Positions 47,168-58,541 of a stretch of 64,000 nt of DNA are shown piece by piece. The notes beneath the pieces were generated by a model, which worked only from the letters and a program-made list of their open reading frames with translations, made no database searches and was not told the origin of the DNA. The position numbers and the translations under genes were made by a program. Location: positions 468,584,008-468,648,007 of the forward strand of contig NC_081405.1 of assembly GCF_030272615.1 (NCBI RefSeq), given 5' to 3'. The stretch is from Cryptomeria japonica. Lineage: Eukaryota; Streptophyta; Pinopsida; Cupressales; Cupressaceae. Each line of letters begins with the position of its first letter. Within the stretch, counting starts at the first letter, position 1.

Positions 47168-47484
47168 AATAGTCATTAAGCCCACTGGATTGATGCATCT
47201 TGCATTCTAGTTCTTTTTGAGTAGGGGTGTGACCCCTAATTTACCTCTGAGATATTCAAAGGTTGTCTTCAGAAATGGTTTAGTGAAAATGTTTGCTAAT
47301 TGCTCTAAATGCTTGTCACATACTCCATTCTAACTTATTTTTCATGTACTCTTTCCCTTAGAAAATGATATTGCAATTCTATGTGCTTTTTTCTTGCATG
47401 TAGCACAAGATTTTTTGAAATATTAATTGCACTAGTATTATCATAGTAAATAGTTACTGGTTCAAACTGTCGTGCTCTATGATG
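47168..47484 (-). pseudogene. C3 RNase H C-terminal part (split from 59534)
   Basis: Minus-strand continuation of the C3 pol that breaks off at 59534. It reads EPVTIYYDNTSAINISKN (catalytic Asp), then KHIELQYHFLRERVHEK, and after a stop a degraded TKPL-type C-terminus ending near 47168. The two halves fit in order and frame, with G2 between them. The roughly 245 bp below it (46925-47167) is C3 3' untranslated sequence, which continues at 20929. Confidence 0.85.
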
Positions 47485-48514
47485 TGTACCTATATCTACA
47501 AACACAATGCACTCAATAAATCATTACAAGCAATGGTTAGTAAATTGAAACATTGAAATGTAAAACCATAGCTAATCGACTTATTGCCTCCTAGTAAATG
47601 CGAGTATGAGAATGCTCTCAGATCTGATTATGCAAATTCCAGTGACTTAACTACACTTAGATGGAGGATTTGAATGATGAAGATGCATGATCTAGAAAGA
47701 ATAACATGATTAAGCTATATGGGTTCATGACTATGATAATAAATATGCTAAGATTTAAGCCAAAATGAGCATGATAACATTGCTAAGAATGATAAACTAT
47801 AAACTAGATACCTATAGTAACAATGCTTAAGATGAGAATGAGATGAATCAAATGATATGCAAGAGTGATATGAAATTGGGACCCATATTGCTCCAAAAAG
47901 AGGTCTATTAATAGGATTTCCAAGGCTAGGGGTGAGGTGGTAAGAATCAACGGTCAAGATTGATCTGAAGATATCAATGGTTAAATTGGAGGAAGATGGC
48001 AAAGGGGGTTGGATTAAAGGGAACATCTATCATCTCTATGGTGACAAGTGTCAAGAGGCTTCTAGAAGAGGTTAGATGAAAGGAAACACTTAGTGACAAG
48101 TGTCACAAGGTTCTAGATGATGTTGGATGAAATGGGACATGGTGGTAGGTAGAATGGGTTAGGTTTAGGAATGGTTAGGTTTAGGAGTGGTAGAAGTTAG
48201 GAGAATTTGAATTTAAAAATTCAAATAATAGGAAAAGGATAATTAATCTCAACAACTCATGAATTTGATTTGTTTTAATTAATTAATGGATTTAAAAGAA
48301 AGGATTTTGGATTAAGGGAATTAATTAATTTGAATTAATTAATCAAAGGGGATGAAATTAACCTATTAAATAAATCCTTAGATTTATTAATAAGTAGATG
48401 AAAGGGGAAATTTAATCAAATTGCTTAGTGAATTCAATTAAATTGGGAAGGAGAGATTATTTAAATAATTACTTATTGAATTAATTATCTTTAGACCATT
48501 TTTAGGTGTATACA
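47485..48514 (-). repeat. G2 3' LTR
   Basis: TGTACCTATATCTACAAACA to TAGGTGTATACA on the plus strand. It aligns with 58542-59533 throughout, including the AATTAATTAATTTGAATTAA run. It is about 40 bp longer than the other copy, mostly from an extra segment near 47840-47880 (AATGATATGCAAGAGTG). Confidence 0.92.
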
Positions 48515-48536
48515 TTTTGCCCCTCTTTGAAGCGAA
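48515..48536 (-). other. G2 polypurine tract
   Basis: The minus strand reads CAAAGAGGGGCAAAA immediately before the LTR start TGTATAC. Confidence 0.75.
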
Positions 48537-50399
48537 GTGTGATGACGCATTGATTCAAAGAATAATCTGATTTTGATGTTGATATTGATTTGATAGGATG
48601 CCCCAGCTCTTGATTATTAAATTTTGATACGATGATGCCCCCTCGGGAGATCAATTGAGATCATTTATCTTTGGAGTTTTTGCGAGATTGATATCTCGAT
48701 AGATTTGATTCGATTTCTGCAACTATGTTTGATGAAAATGTGAGGTCTTCAATTAGCTTGATTATTTAGATTGGTAAGATTGAAAAATTATGATTGATTA
48801 TATTTGATAAGATCGAGATTCAGTTTGGTTTCAGGAAGGATTCATCCTGTATAAGACAACAATGATCAAAGCGTCTTGTTTCAAGAAGGATTCACCCTGT
48901 ATAAGACATGATCAAAACGTCTGGTTTCAGGAAGGATTCATCCTGTATAAGACATGATCAGAATCGGATCATCTGGTTTCAGGAAGGATTCATCCTGTAT
49001 AAGACATGATCAGAATTAGATCGTCTGGTTTTAGGAAGGATTCATCTTGTATAAGACATGATCATAATCGATTAGGTTTGATTAATTGATTTGATTTGAT
49101 AAGGTTGATTATATAAAGAACTGACAGTTTGTTGATAGCAAGTTGCAGAAATATTTGGATATGTTGATGTTGATTCTGTTGAGAGAGATAGCATAAGATT
49201 TGGGCTAGGTTGATAATATCATGAGAGAGATGTGAGTCATCATTTTGATTGTGTATACACTTGTGATGATACTTTGATGATTCCTGCAATAGATTTAACC
49301 TTGGATAAAAGGATCTTGTAGGATCCCATGCAAGAATGAAATGCAAGCTAAAATGCAAATGAAATGCAAAGCTATGACCGGACCAGTCACTGGATTATTT
49401 TGTGTTTTTGTCATCATTGAGCTTTTGAAATATGGGAAGTGAGTGCAAACATCGATGGTATAATTAAACCATGATGACCTGAGCACTTCTTTCCTGGATT
49501 TTGATATAGCAAGTTAGCACAAGCATCGAGGTATAATTGAACTGCAATGACCTGAGTGTTGCTTGCGTAAAATAGGTAGTATTAATCATTTCAATATGCA
49601 AATCGGAAATGTCTTCAATGATATTCTAATGATCATGTCCCGAGACAAATTTGCACATATTAATGATTAATTTTTAGATAGCAGACAAGAAAAATATCAT
49701 GTTCCTTCCTTGTTCCTCTAGTCAATGACATCCTGGAGTCACTCACAAATCATGATAGCGCAAAGCAATATAGAAAAGTTGAACAATCATGTTACAATCA
49801 TTATCCAAAAAGATATTATCCACTAAAAAGTGTGTGATATACTTAGATTGACTTTGTGATAGCTTGATAGTTGATAGTTTGATCTCATGTTCAATGTTGG
49901 ATGTGTCTCAGTTTTCGCTTGAAAAGAGTGGTCGAACTGTTGTTCTACCTATTTGATTTAGCTCAAAATGATCCAGAGTTTTGCCCCCAGCTAAGTGTAG
50001 GATTTTGCCCCAAGCCTAGAAATAAAGTTGTTATGATATATCCAATGATCCAAACCATGGAAAGAAGCCACCTGGGATGCTTGTGTATGTACAAAGGTTT
50101 TATGATGGTCAGCGCTGATGGAAGATGAATGAATGCAAGCGAGAAGAATGCATGAACTAATAGATGGAAGAGCTGATAGATGGCGCTTGTTTGCCAGGTT
50201 TTCACCATCTGTTTTTATTGCACTTTTTTTTATATTTGATTTTTTTCTTTCTTTTTTCTTTTTCACTTTTTAGGATTTTTCTGTTTTTTCACTGTTTTTT
50301 ATTTTTCTGATTTTTCGCTGCTTTTTTTTAATTTTTTGCTATTTTTGATTTTTTTTTTTTCTGATTTTTCACTATTTTTGATTTTTTATGATTTTTCAA
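48537..50399 (-). other. G2 3' untranslated region
   Basis: About 1.9 kb between the integrase end and the purine tract with no recognised gene. It holds a five-copy tandem repeat at 48825-49068 and a T-rich low-complexity run at 50220-50400. Short open frames near 49901-50266 show no known motif. Confidence 0.6.
48825..49068. repeat. Tandem repeat of about 50 bp, five copies
   Basis: The core TTTCAGGAAGGATTCATCCT followed by GTATAAGACATGATCA recurs at about 48829, 48880, 48924, 48977 and 49028. Spacing is 44-53 bp, with small changes between copies. Each core contains the imperfect palindrome AGGAAGGATTCATCCT. Confidence 0.85.
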
Positions 50400-51790
50400 A
50401 CATAGAATTTCTTCAAGTGCATGGTATTGATAGGTTCCTCGAGCTAATCATCATCCTATGTTGATAGCTGATATGCTCCTAATCCAAATACTGTTGTGAC
50501 CACAAATGGACCCAACCAGTTTGGTTCAAACTTTCCTTTCTTTTCTCGATCTGCCTGGTTGCGTGGATTTTCCTTTAGCACTAGTTCTCCCACTTGAAAG
50601 ATTCATGGTTTAACCTTGTGATTATAGCTTTGGCACATTCTTTGTTGATATACCTTTAGATGATCAAAGGCATTTTGTCTTCATTCATGAATTAGTTCTA
50701 ACTCTTGTAGTCTAGACACTCTTTGTTCTTCATCTAGGATGAGACCTTTTAGTGAGACACGTAGAGAGGGTATCTCTACTTCGATTGGCAATATGGCTTC
50801 TGATCCATATACAAGAGAGAAAGGTGTGGCACCTGTCGGTGTGCAGATACTGGTGCAGTAAGCCCATAGAGAAGGGTTTAGCTGAATATGCCAATCTTTT
50901 CTAGCATCGTTTACTATCTTTTTGAGGATTTTCAGAATAGTTTTGTTAGATGCTTATGCCTACCCATTTCCCTATGGATAATATGGTGTGGAGAATCTGT
51001 GCTAGATTTTGAATTTCTCATATAGCTCTTGTACATCCTAGTTATTGAATGGTCACCCATTATCAGTGATAATGGTCATTGGTATTCCATAGCGACAGAT
51101 GATATAGTTTAAGATAAATGTAGCAATTTGTTTTCCTGTGATATTGATGAGAGGTACCACCTCAATCCATTTTGTAAAATATTCTGTAGCTACCAGGATG
51201 AATTTGTGTCCATTAGATGAAGAAGGATTTATCTTTCCTACCAGATCAAGTCCCCATTGACAGAAAGGCCAAGATGTTGCTGAATCATGAAGTTCTTGTG
51301 CCAATGCATGGATCAAATTCCCATGGATTTGACATTGTTTGCATGTTCTTGCTATTTTAAAAGAATCGCATTCCATAGTCAGCCAATAATAGCCCAAGCG
51401 TATGAGTTTTTTCGAAAGGGTAAGACCACTTGAATGAGTGCCATAAATTCCATTATGGACTTCATGTAAGGCCTTCTCAGATTCTTCTTGTTTAAGACAT
51501 CTTAAGAGAGTACCGTCTAGACCTCGTTTAAACAGAGTATCCATGACGAGAGTAAAATGAGAGGATTGGTGAATAAAGTTTCTCTTTTTATTCTTTGATA
51601 AGTTAGGATGTAAGATATTGTCTTTTAGGTATGTGTAAGTTTGGCCATAGTGGGAGGAATCATGTCCAATAAGTTGACAGATGGTTTGGGAATCAGGACA
51701 ATTATAGGTGGGATGAAACAACTCTTCAACCAGGAATTCATAATGTTGTTGATTTTCCTGTGTTTGTAATAGAGAAGCAAGTGTAGCCAT
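50400..51790 (-). pseudogene. G2 integrase
   Basis: Open for 245 codons at 51053-51790. ALHEVHNGIYGTHSSG and CKQCQIHG form the HHCC zinc region. WGLDLVGKINPSSSNGHKFI carries the first catalytic Asp and MTIITDNG the second. Downstream, with stops, come HRFSTPYYP, WAYCTSICTPTGATPF, LVYGSEAILPIEVEIPSL and the C-terminal KGKFEPNWLGPFVV, ending near 50440 with EEPINTMHLKKFY. It resembles the G3 fragment at 17340-18181. Confidence 0.9.
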
Positions 51791-51799
51791 GGCATCTAC

Positions 51800-52210
51800 T
51801 ACTTTGTTATCATTTCTTGGAATCTATTCAAATGTTATTTCTTCAAAGTACTTCTTGAAATCATCAACTATCTTTTTGTAAGGCATGAGTTTGTCATCTT
51901 TGGTTTGATAGTCATCATTGATTTGATTAATGACGAGCTGAGAGTCTCCAAAGACCTGAAGTTGTGTTATATTCCATTCTACAGCCATTTTGATACCTAT
52001 TACCAATGCTTCATACTCTGCTATATTGTTTGTACACGAAAAGCTTAATTTGTATGCTTTCGGGATCGTATGCCCTTGTGCTGTGATAAATAGAATTCCT
52101 GCTCCTGATCTGTGCTATGTTCTATTATTGATCCCTACTCCTGGACTGATAGTGAGGTGATGTAATGTAAGATATGGATCAAACGCTGGAGTGTCTGTAT
52201 ATGACCTGGT
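51800..52210 (-). pseudogene. G2 RNase H (archaeal-like type)
   Basis: RNase H with SGAGILFITAQG, SCTNNIAEYEALVIGIKMAV (Glu), QVFGDSQLVINQINDDYQ (Asp) and NKVVDAMATLASL (Asp, near 51795). The first Asp region (usually FDGAS) is changed. The IAEYEAL core is the additional RNase H of Tat-lineage elements. It runs straight on into integrase. On its other side it abuts the linker at 52226, where a reverse transcriptase and gypsy RNase H should be. Confidence 0.85.
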
Positions 52211-52225
52211 AAAATTGATTTGTCG

Positions 52226-52906
52226 TCATTTGAAGAATTCCACATATTGTTGCATTTCTACCTCTGATAAAGATGTTGCTAGATGAAGAATCTTTGGTTG
52301 CTCTGTTGTGCCAATGTTAATTGTCTCTATTGGTTTGATCAAAATGGATGACCTTTCTTGATAGTGCACAGGTAAAGTGTCAAATCTCCCATCTTCTAGT
52401 GCCTCGAGGAGGTTTTCACGGTTAGATGTGTCCTTTCTTTTTACTTTTTCTCGGTCTAATGTTACCAAGAAATGGTTTTCAACATTATACTTGATATTCT
52501 TTTCTTTATTTTCACTTTTGCAACTAGGAGATTTGGCACCCACTTGACTGGAAGATGCGTTGTTGAAATTCCTAGTGAGAGTTGTTATGGGTTCAATTGT
52601 GTTAAGATATATAGATATGGCATGATCATTTGGAAGGGTATCAATAGCAGTATGTCCTTCATTTTCCCAATCAATAAGCTCAGGATGGATTAGAGGTAGG
52701 GGATCTTCAGGTTGGGATGTTTCAAGGGTTTCAAGGGCCATGATGGATGTATCAAAGTTTTCAATATGTGTGTTGATGTCTAGAATGGTACTCTCATTAG
52801 AATGATCTCGTGTAAGAAGTTCCTGATCATCCTCGGTTAAGTCTAAGTTAGCCGAATGTGATTCTAATTCAAGTGAACTAGTTCCTGAGGTTTGTCCTAC
52901 ATACAT
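52226..52906 (-). pseudogene. G2 pro-pol linker
   Basis: An open frame of 226 codons, acidic and rich in Thr/Ser, ending in TINIGTTEQPKILHLATSLS and VEMQQYVEFFK. In Tat-lineage elements this 'INIGT..NPK...' segment comes just before the reverse transcriptase. Here the next recognisable domain is RNase H. The linker probably has no enzymatic role. Confidence 0.75.
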
Positions 52907-52929
52907 GTGAACTATATCGACTTCTATAT

Positions 52930-53545
52930 CTCCTTCAAAGCATTTTTATTCAGTTGATTCTTTAGAGTGATAGGAATCCCATTCCCATTCATTAGAATCT
53001 ATATCACTTGCAGCTTGTAGTCTACAGATTTGGTCATATAACATTTCTTCTGCTTTTCTAGCTATACTTTTTCTTCTTTCATATTCAACCTCTTCAGGAT
53101 TGAGATTAAGTTTTGTCAACTTTTCTATGAGTTCTCCTGAACTTATATTAGCCTCTTTCTTGTTTTGATTGAGACTTAATGCTTCTTGAGAGATGTTTTT
53201 AGTTTGTTTCTCTTGTTGATTTGAATCTTGCTTCTTTTGCCATTTTGTGTTTGTTTGTGCTTGTTTCTTAACTGATTTTTCTTCCCTTTCAATTGCCAGT
53301 TGTTCTTGTATGTTTTCATATTCCTCTTGTTGTTGACTAAAAGATGTGTCTTCTGGTATAGTGACTTGTCCATATCCCAAACCTATTTTGTCTGTAGCCT
53401 GTTGAGTATGAGGCTGAATAGGTTCTGAGATACCTTCTTTTCTTTTTCCTATAGGGCCTATTCCAGTGTATCCCATCCTTCGAAGAATGTTGAATCCTTT
53501 TCCATATTTTTCTGTAGGTATTCTGACATTATTGAAATTTTATTG
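52930..53545 (-). pseudogene. G2 post-protease region with G-patch-like motif
   Basis: The reading from about 53545 gives EKYGKGFNILRRMGYTGIG, PIGKRKEGISEPIQPHTQQA and DKIGLGYGQ. The glycine pattern and the MGY / GLGY ends are those of a G-patch, an RNA-binding motif known between protease and reverse transcriptase in some retroelements. The rest (to 52946) is a Gln/Lys/Glu-rich, coiled-coil-like stretch (YENIQEQLAIEREEKSVKKQ). It is open for 176 codons from 53476. Confidence 0.7.
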
Positions 53546-53761
53546 AACTTCTTCATCTTCATATAGCTATTGTAGCACATCTTTGTCTTCTGTCTCATTT
53601 GATAAGGTTCCAACACTAATAAATGCTCCATCAAATATCAGAAGATGTTTCACAGTTGGTTGTTGTTTAGAGCTTGATGGTTTTCCCAAGGATTTAGGAG
53701 AAAGTGGTAATTGTGATATTGAGTATTCTCCATTCCCTCAATCTCTTAGCTGCATTTGTCT

Positions 53762-54560
53762 TTACATACTTGATAGAATAGAGGTGAATGATTTTTCCTT
53801 GGATTGTGTGTTTGAAGATGTTGCTTCCCTATTATGAGGAACAATTACTTCCTGAGCCATTTTTAAATTGCTACAATATTGGAATGAATTTGCATCTGCA
53901 GATATTGTGATTTCTTGTCCTTCATAGGGAAATTTGACACATTGATGATAGGTTGATGTGACTACTCGCAAGTCATGTATCCATGGTCTCCCTAGGAGCA
54001 CATTATATGATAGGTCCAAATCTAGAACTTGGCATGCTGTGTCTTTTTGTAGTGGTCCTACTCTGATTGGTAGTATCACAATTCCCTTGGAGGAATATTC
54101 TTCTTCATTGTAGGCTTTTATAGTGATCCTTTTCTAGACATCAATTGTATCTTCTGAATATCCTAAGGTACGAACAAGACTTAATGAATAGATATTTAGG
54201 CCAGCTTCCCCATCTATTAGAACACGCTTGACTCACATTTTGTGAATAAGGACTTCAATATGTAAGGGAGCATTGTGGGGGTGTTTCAAGGACATGTCAT
54301 CTTTTGTAGTGAATGATAAGAAATGAGGGGTTGTGAGATGTCCCACCATAGTTTGGAATTGATTAATACCAAGATCTTTGGATATGGTCGTATCTACTAA
54401 TGCTCATTCAAGAATTTCTTTATGTGTAGGTGAAAGCTTTAAAAGCTCCAAGATGGATATTTGGGTGGGTGTTTTCTATAATTGCTACACTTGATTGTAT
54501 TGTTTTGTTGTAGTTGATGATGTGTTTGTTGTAGGACCTGACAAAACAACTTTGGCTTTG
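53762..54560 (-). pseudogene. G2 aspartic protease
   Basis: KRVLIDGEAGLNIYSLSLVR at about 54215 is the active site region (usual form IDGGAGLN, here GGA changed to GEA). It is followed by a stop and then by open sequence from 54079: LDLDLSYNVLLGRPWIHDL and TSTYHQCVKFPYEGQEITI, the C-terminal signature of Tat-lineage proteases. The stops and the changed residue argue against activity. Confidence 0.85.
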
Positions 54561-54574
54561 CTTCTTGTGATAGC

Positions 54575-56310
54575 CTAAGCATGTTTTTGATTTTGTTTTT
54601 CTTTAACTACAATCACATTCACCACATTGTCATATGTATGAGCATAGTTTACCTTTGCTTTACCCTTACCATTATTTGTTGTTGATGATTCACCTTTCTC
54701 ATAGTTTGGAAGTAGATTTTTAAAGGTGGTATGAGATTCATTTTTTGTATGTCCATCTACAGTTATTACGCCATTATCAATTAAGTCTTGTATGGCATGT
54801 TTCAACTTTTGACAATTATCTGTGAGATGTCCCTTGTTTCGATGGAAATCACAATACTGATTATCGTTCCACCAAGGTGGTTTGATTTGAGGTTCATAGT
54901 TCCTTTCTTCTAGTAAAGTGATCAATTTGTTTGCGAGAAGTGTCTTTAGTGCTGATCCAAGGGGTTCACCAATGTTTGTGAATTGTCTTTGAAAGAGTTA
55001 TGATAGTTTTTCTTTGGTGATTGTTGTTTTGTTGTGCTGTTGCTGAGTGAGTAGATAAATTAAAAACTGGTTGTTTTGGTTTCACATTGTTGTTATCTAC
55101 TATTCCATCGTTGATGACATTTCAATTTCTATTCCAAAACTTTGGCTTGTCATTGTGATTGTTGTTATTGTTGTTGTTAGGAGGATGGACTCCTTCTTTG
55201 TATATTTTCAACTCACCCTTCTTTATCATGGCTTCTTCCATTCTGATTCCATTATCAACCATTTTTCCAAAGCTTTGATTTCCTTTCATTTTTAAGTAAT
55301 AACTCATTTGATCATTTAAGTTGTCAATGAATATGTCCATTTTTTCATACTCTGGCACTGTACGAGAATACCACGATGCTAGGCATCTCCGTCATTGTAA
55401 GAATGTCATGAAGGGTTCTCCATTTTTTTGTTTAGTGTTACATAGATCTAGCATGGTTACTTCATGTTGTATGTTGTAGGAGTATTATGAAACAAACTTA
55501 TCCACCAACTCTGAAAATGATCTGATTTCTGGTGTAAGTTTGGAGAACCATTCCATAGCTAGTCCAGTTAAGCTTTTTGGAAATAGTCTCATTAAGTAGG
55601 TATCCTCGTGTGCAAACTCCATACTCATTGTGCAAAATTCTCGTATATGATCTTGAGGGTCAGTACTTCCATCATATTTTTTGTATCTCAGAGTTTCAAA
55701 ACCTATAGGAAATGGTATCATGTTTAAATTTTTGTTGAAAGGATAAGGACAAATTTCTTGAAGTGAGTATCGTTTAACATTTCCTCTTTGCATCTCTTGG
55801 ATTTGTGTTTGCATTTCTTGCAGTTGTTGTGTGAGAGTCATGATAGGATTATCAACATGATTTGTTCTTGCATGACCATGATTTTTCATTCTAGGAGGAT
55901 TGGGATCTCTTCTTGTTTCATCTCTAGCTCTTCTTGTATCCTCATTGAATTGAATATTATTCAGGATTTCTACTTCATCTCTTCTAGGTATGCCGGTTTC
56001 TTCATTGGTCTTGGTGGTATTGGGAATTGATGTGTCATTCATGCGGAGACCAAATATGTCCTCATATTGTTCGTTATTAGGGGGAGGGTCACTTTTCTTT
56101 TGTGTCAATTTATTCACATCAAAATCTTGGGGAAGTGTAGAACCAGACTTGGCTAGCATTAGAAAGTATTTTTCTTTTTCTTCCTCCAATAATCTCTACA
56201 TAAATTTGTCAAATTGGGGATCTTTCTTGATGTCTATGATGTTTTGTTCTGTTATTTCTCCTTCAACTTGTATTTCATCTTTGTGTTCCATGATTTTGTG
56301 TTCTTTGATT
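54575..56310 (-). pseudogene. G2 gag
   Basis: From the high end: an N-terminal part at 55485-56189 (234 codons) with a coiled-coil-like LTQQLQEMQTQIQEMQRGN and the capsid-type segment YDGSTDPQDHIREFCTMSME, LFPKSLTGLAMEWFSKL. Then, after stops, come VPEYEKMDIFIDNLNDQMSY at 55122-55358 and an Asn-rich run (PPNNNNNNNHND). At 54575-54925 there is a zinc-binding region (WWNDNQYCDFHRNKGHLTDN with CX2H...H...C spacing). Gag would build the particle. Confidence 0.88.
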
Positions 56311-58504
56311 GTTTACAATGTTTCAATTTCAATCTCTGTGATCCTTCATCTCTGAGCTCTAGTTAGAACAGGCATACACATGTGTTATTTTGCTTAGGAT
56401 TCGATTGTCCAAAATGTTGTTTTGGTTAAGTGATCAATAGTTAATTTCAAGGCAATAGAGTGATATGACACTAAAAGAGAATTCAAGTGTTTAAAAGTTT
56501 TCAATTTTTTCGATCTTTGGTTTAGGAGTGCAATGGTGATGATTTGATAAGAACCAAGTCTAGTAGGAATGATATATCCTATGATGTGGGACAAGGTTAT
56601 CCTGACCACATGTTTCAGTTTCGTGATAAAGGATGATTGATCCTGATGAGAAACTATGTTTGAGAGATCAGTTTATCAAAGAGGGTGATAATGCACTTTG
56701 AGATGTTTAGATCTTGAACTTGTTGGGGGTGGGCACTTGAAAATCTTAAGGTGTTTATCTTCTAGAGTTTGATTTTGACGAATGATAACTTGACCAAGTG
56801 AACCAAGGAGACAATCCAAGCACAAAATAATAGATAACAAGAGTTTATGCTTACTGCAAATTGATTAGGCAGAAATGATAAATCTGAAACAGGTATGTAA
56901 AACATAGCTCTGGACTGACAAATGCAGAGTTTCGTACGACAGGATATGCAGCTTAGAACTACACAAGATACATAGTTATACGATAGAACAAAGTTTTTGA
57001 TGTAAAAAGCAGAGGCTCGTACGACACACTTTTTTGAACCATACGACAAAATAGTTGACTCGTACAACACAAAATGTTGTGTAGCAGGACACAAGATTTT
57101 ATGCAAATAGGTTCGTATGACAGAGATCCTAACTCATACGATAGATAACCAGACAGAGATAAAAATGTTTGTTTGGTTGAATTTTTGATAACTGAAGTTT
57201 AATGGTTTGCTTATGTCTTCCAGTTTTTTAGATGTTTGATTTGTCGATTTAGGGATGAATACACAACAAACACATGATGTGATAATTGACTCCAATCAAG
57301 CTAAACCCTAAGGAAGTTGGATGAGAATGAAAACCTTTGCTTGCTAACTTAGGTACACACCCAATAGCTAATCAGAATACGACCGTTGAGTCTCATGCAA
57401 TGGATTCTCAATGTCGTATTATCTGACTCCAAACGCTAATGGGGGCACGATATGGAAAGTGTCTTGGGAGAGTTACTATCTCTCTTGCACAAAGATTATC
57501 ACCCTTTCAAAGGTGAATCAAGTAGCTTCTATTTTAACTGACACTAGTAAGGGATCCATTCGGCATGTCGGGGTATATACTCAATTAAGAAGTCTCCCAG
57601 CCTTGAAAACCAAGGTTTGATATACCTGAAGGTATAGAGGAGAGCTATTCCCGAGCACTATCGTTGCTTTGATTTTCATCAAAAACATATTTATTTTATA
57701 GTGGGTTGGATTACTTGGTGTTAGTCGTTCCCACTTAGGTCGTTCCCCTCTCACCAGCCTTAAGGGCTAAGAGTTAATAACTCCTCGGGAGGGCAAGCCT
57801 ACTAAAGAGATGCACTAATGAAAGAAAATGATGAGTCTAGCTTTCTGATCACCTAAGAAAGGTGAGAGCATACTCGCCTATCATCAAATACACATAAGAC
57901 ATGATAGTTCATTTTTTAGCCCAAATTGAAGTGTGCCTACAAATCTTAAAGAATACTCATAGTTTTTGTTGAATCCTTAGGCAACCTACAAAATAGATCC
58001 ATTAGTAGTCATGATCATGTTTTGAATTTGTCTTTGACAAGCGTCCTACAGAAAAGAGTTAGGCTGCAAAAATCTCATAAACAGAACAGGGTTAGCATTA
58101 AAAATCTCAGATTTAAAATCAGAAAAACCCTAAAATGCAGTTTGTTAAAAATTGCAGATACAGAGACTCGTACGACATAAATTTCTAGTTAGTACGACAT
58201 AACTTTAGATTTTGTACAGTATCCAAAATAGGCTTGTACGACACAGGATCAGCCTAGTACGAGTAAAGAATTTTCAAGAAATAGACTCGTACGCCACAAC
58301 TTTAGACCAAGTATGAATAAAGAATTGTAACATAAAAGCTCGTACAACACAAAATTATACCTAGTGCAAGTCAGGATGAGGTGTCATCCTAGGCTGAAAG
58401 GGAGTTCGTATGATCTGAAAAGGCAACTCGTACAAATATCTAAACCAGAGCCGGATAGAGATGAAGTTTACTGAAGATTAAGAGGCCAAAAGTGATGATT
58501 CCAG
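56311..58504 (-). other. G2 leader with CGTACGAC-type repeats
   Basis: About 2.2 kb between the primer site and gag. Variants of CTCGTACGACA occur many times in two clusters, about 56935-57140 and 58160-58430 (for example 56932, 57014, 57060, 57107, 58165, 58234 and 58287). The intervening 57150-58100 has no recognised gene. A short open frame at 57411-57620 has no known motif. Confidence 0.65.
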
Positions 58505-58523
58505 CCTCACGGTGGGTGCCAAA
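58505..58523 (-). other. G2 primer binding site
   Basis: The minus strand reads TTGGCACCCACCGTGAGGC, 18 bases inside the 5' LTR. It matches the common plant gypsy form TTGGCGCCCACCGTGGGGC. Confidence 0.75.
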
Positions 58524-58541
58524 ATGTCATTCTCTGTGAAC

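Noticed and set aside
50220-50400. T-rich stretch as a LINE poly-A tail
   Set aside because: It is a degenerate TTTTTCTGATTTTTCAC-type low-complexity repeat inside the G2 3' untranslated region, with no LINE sequence beside it.
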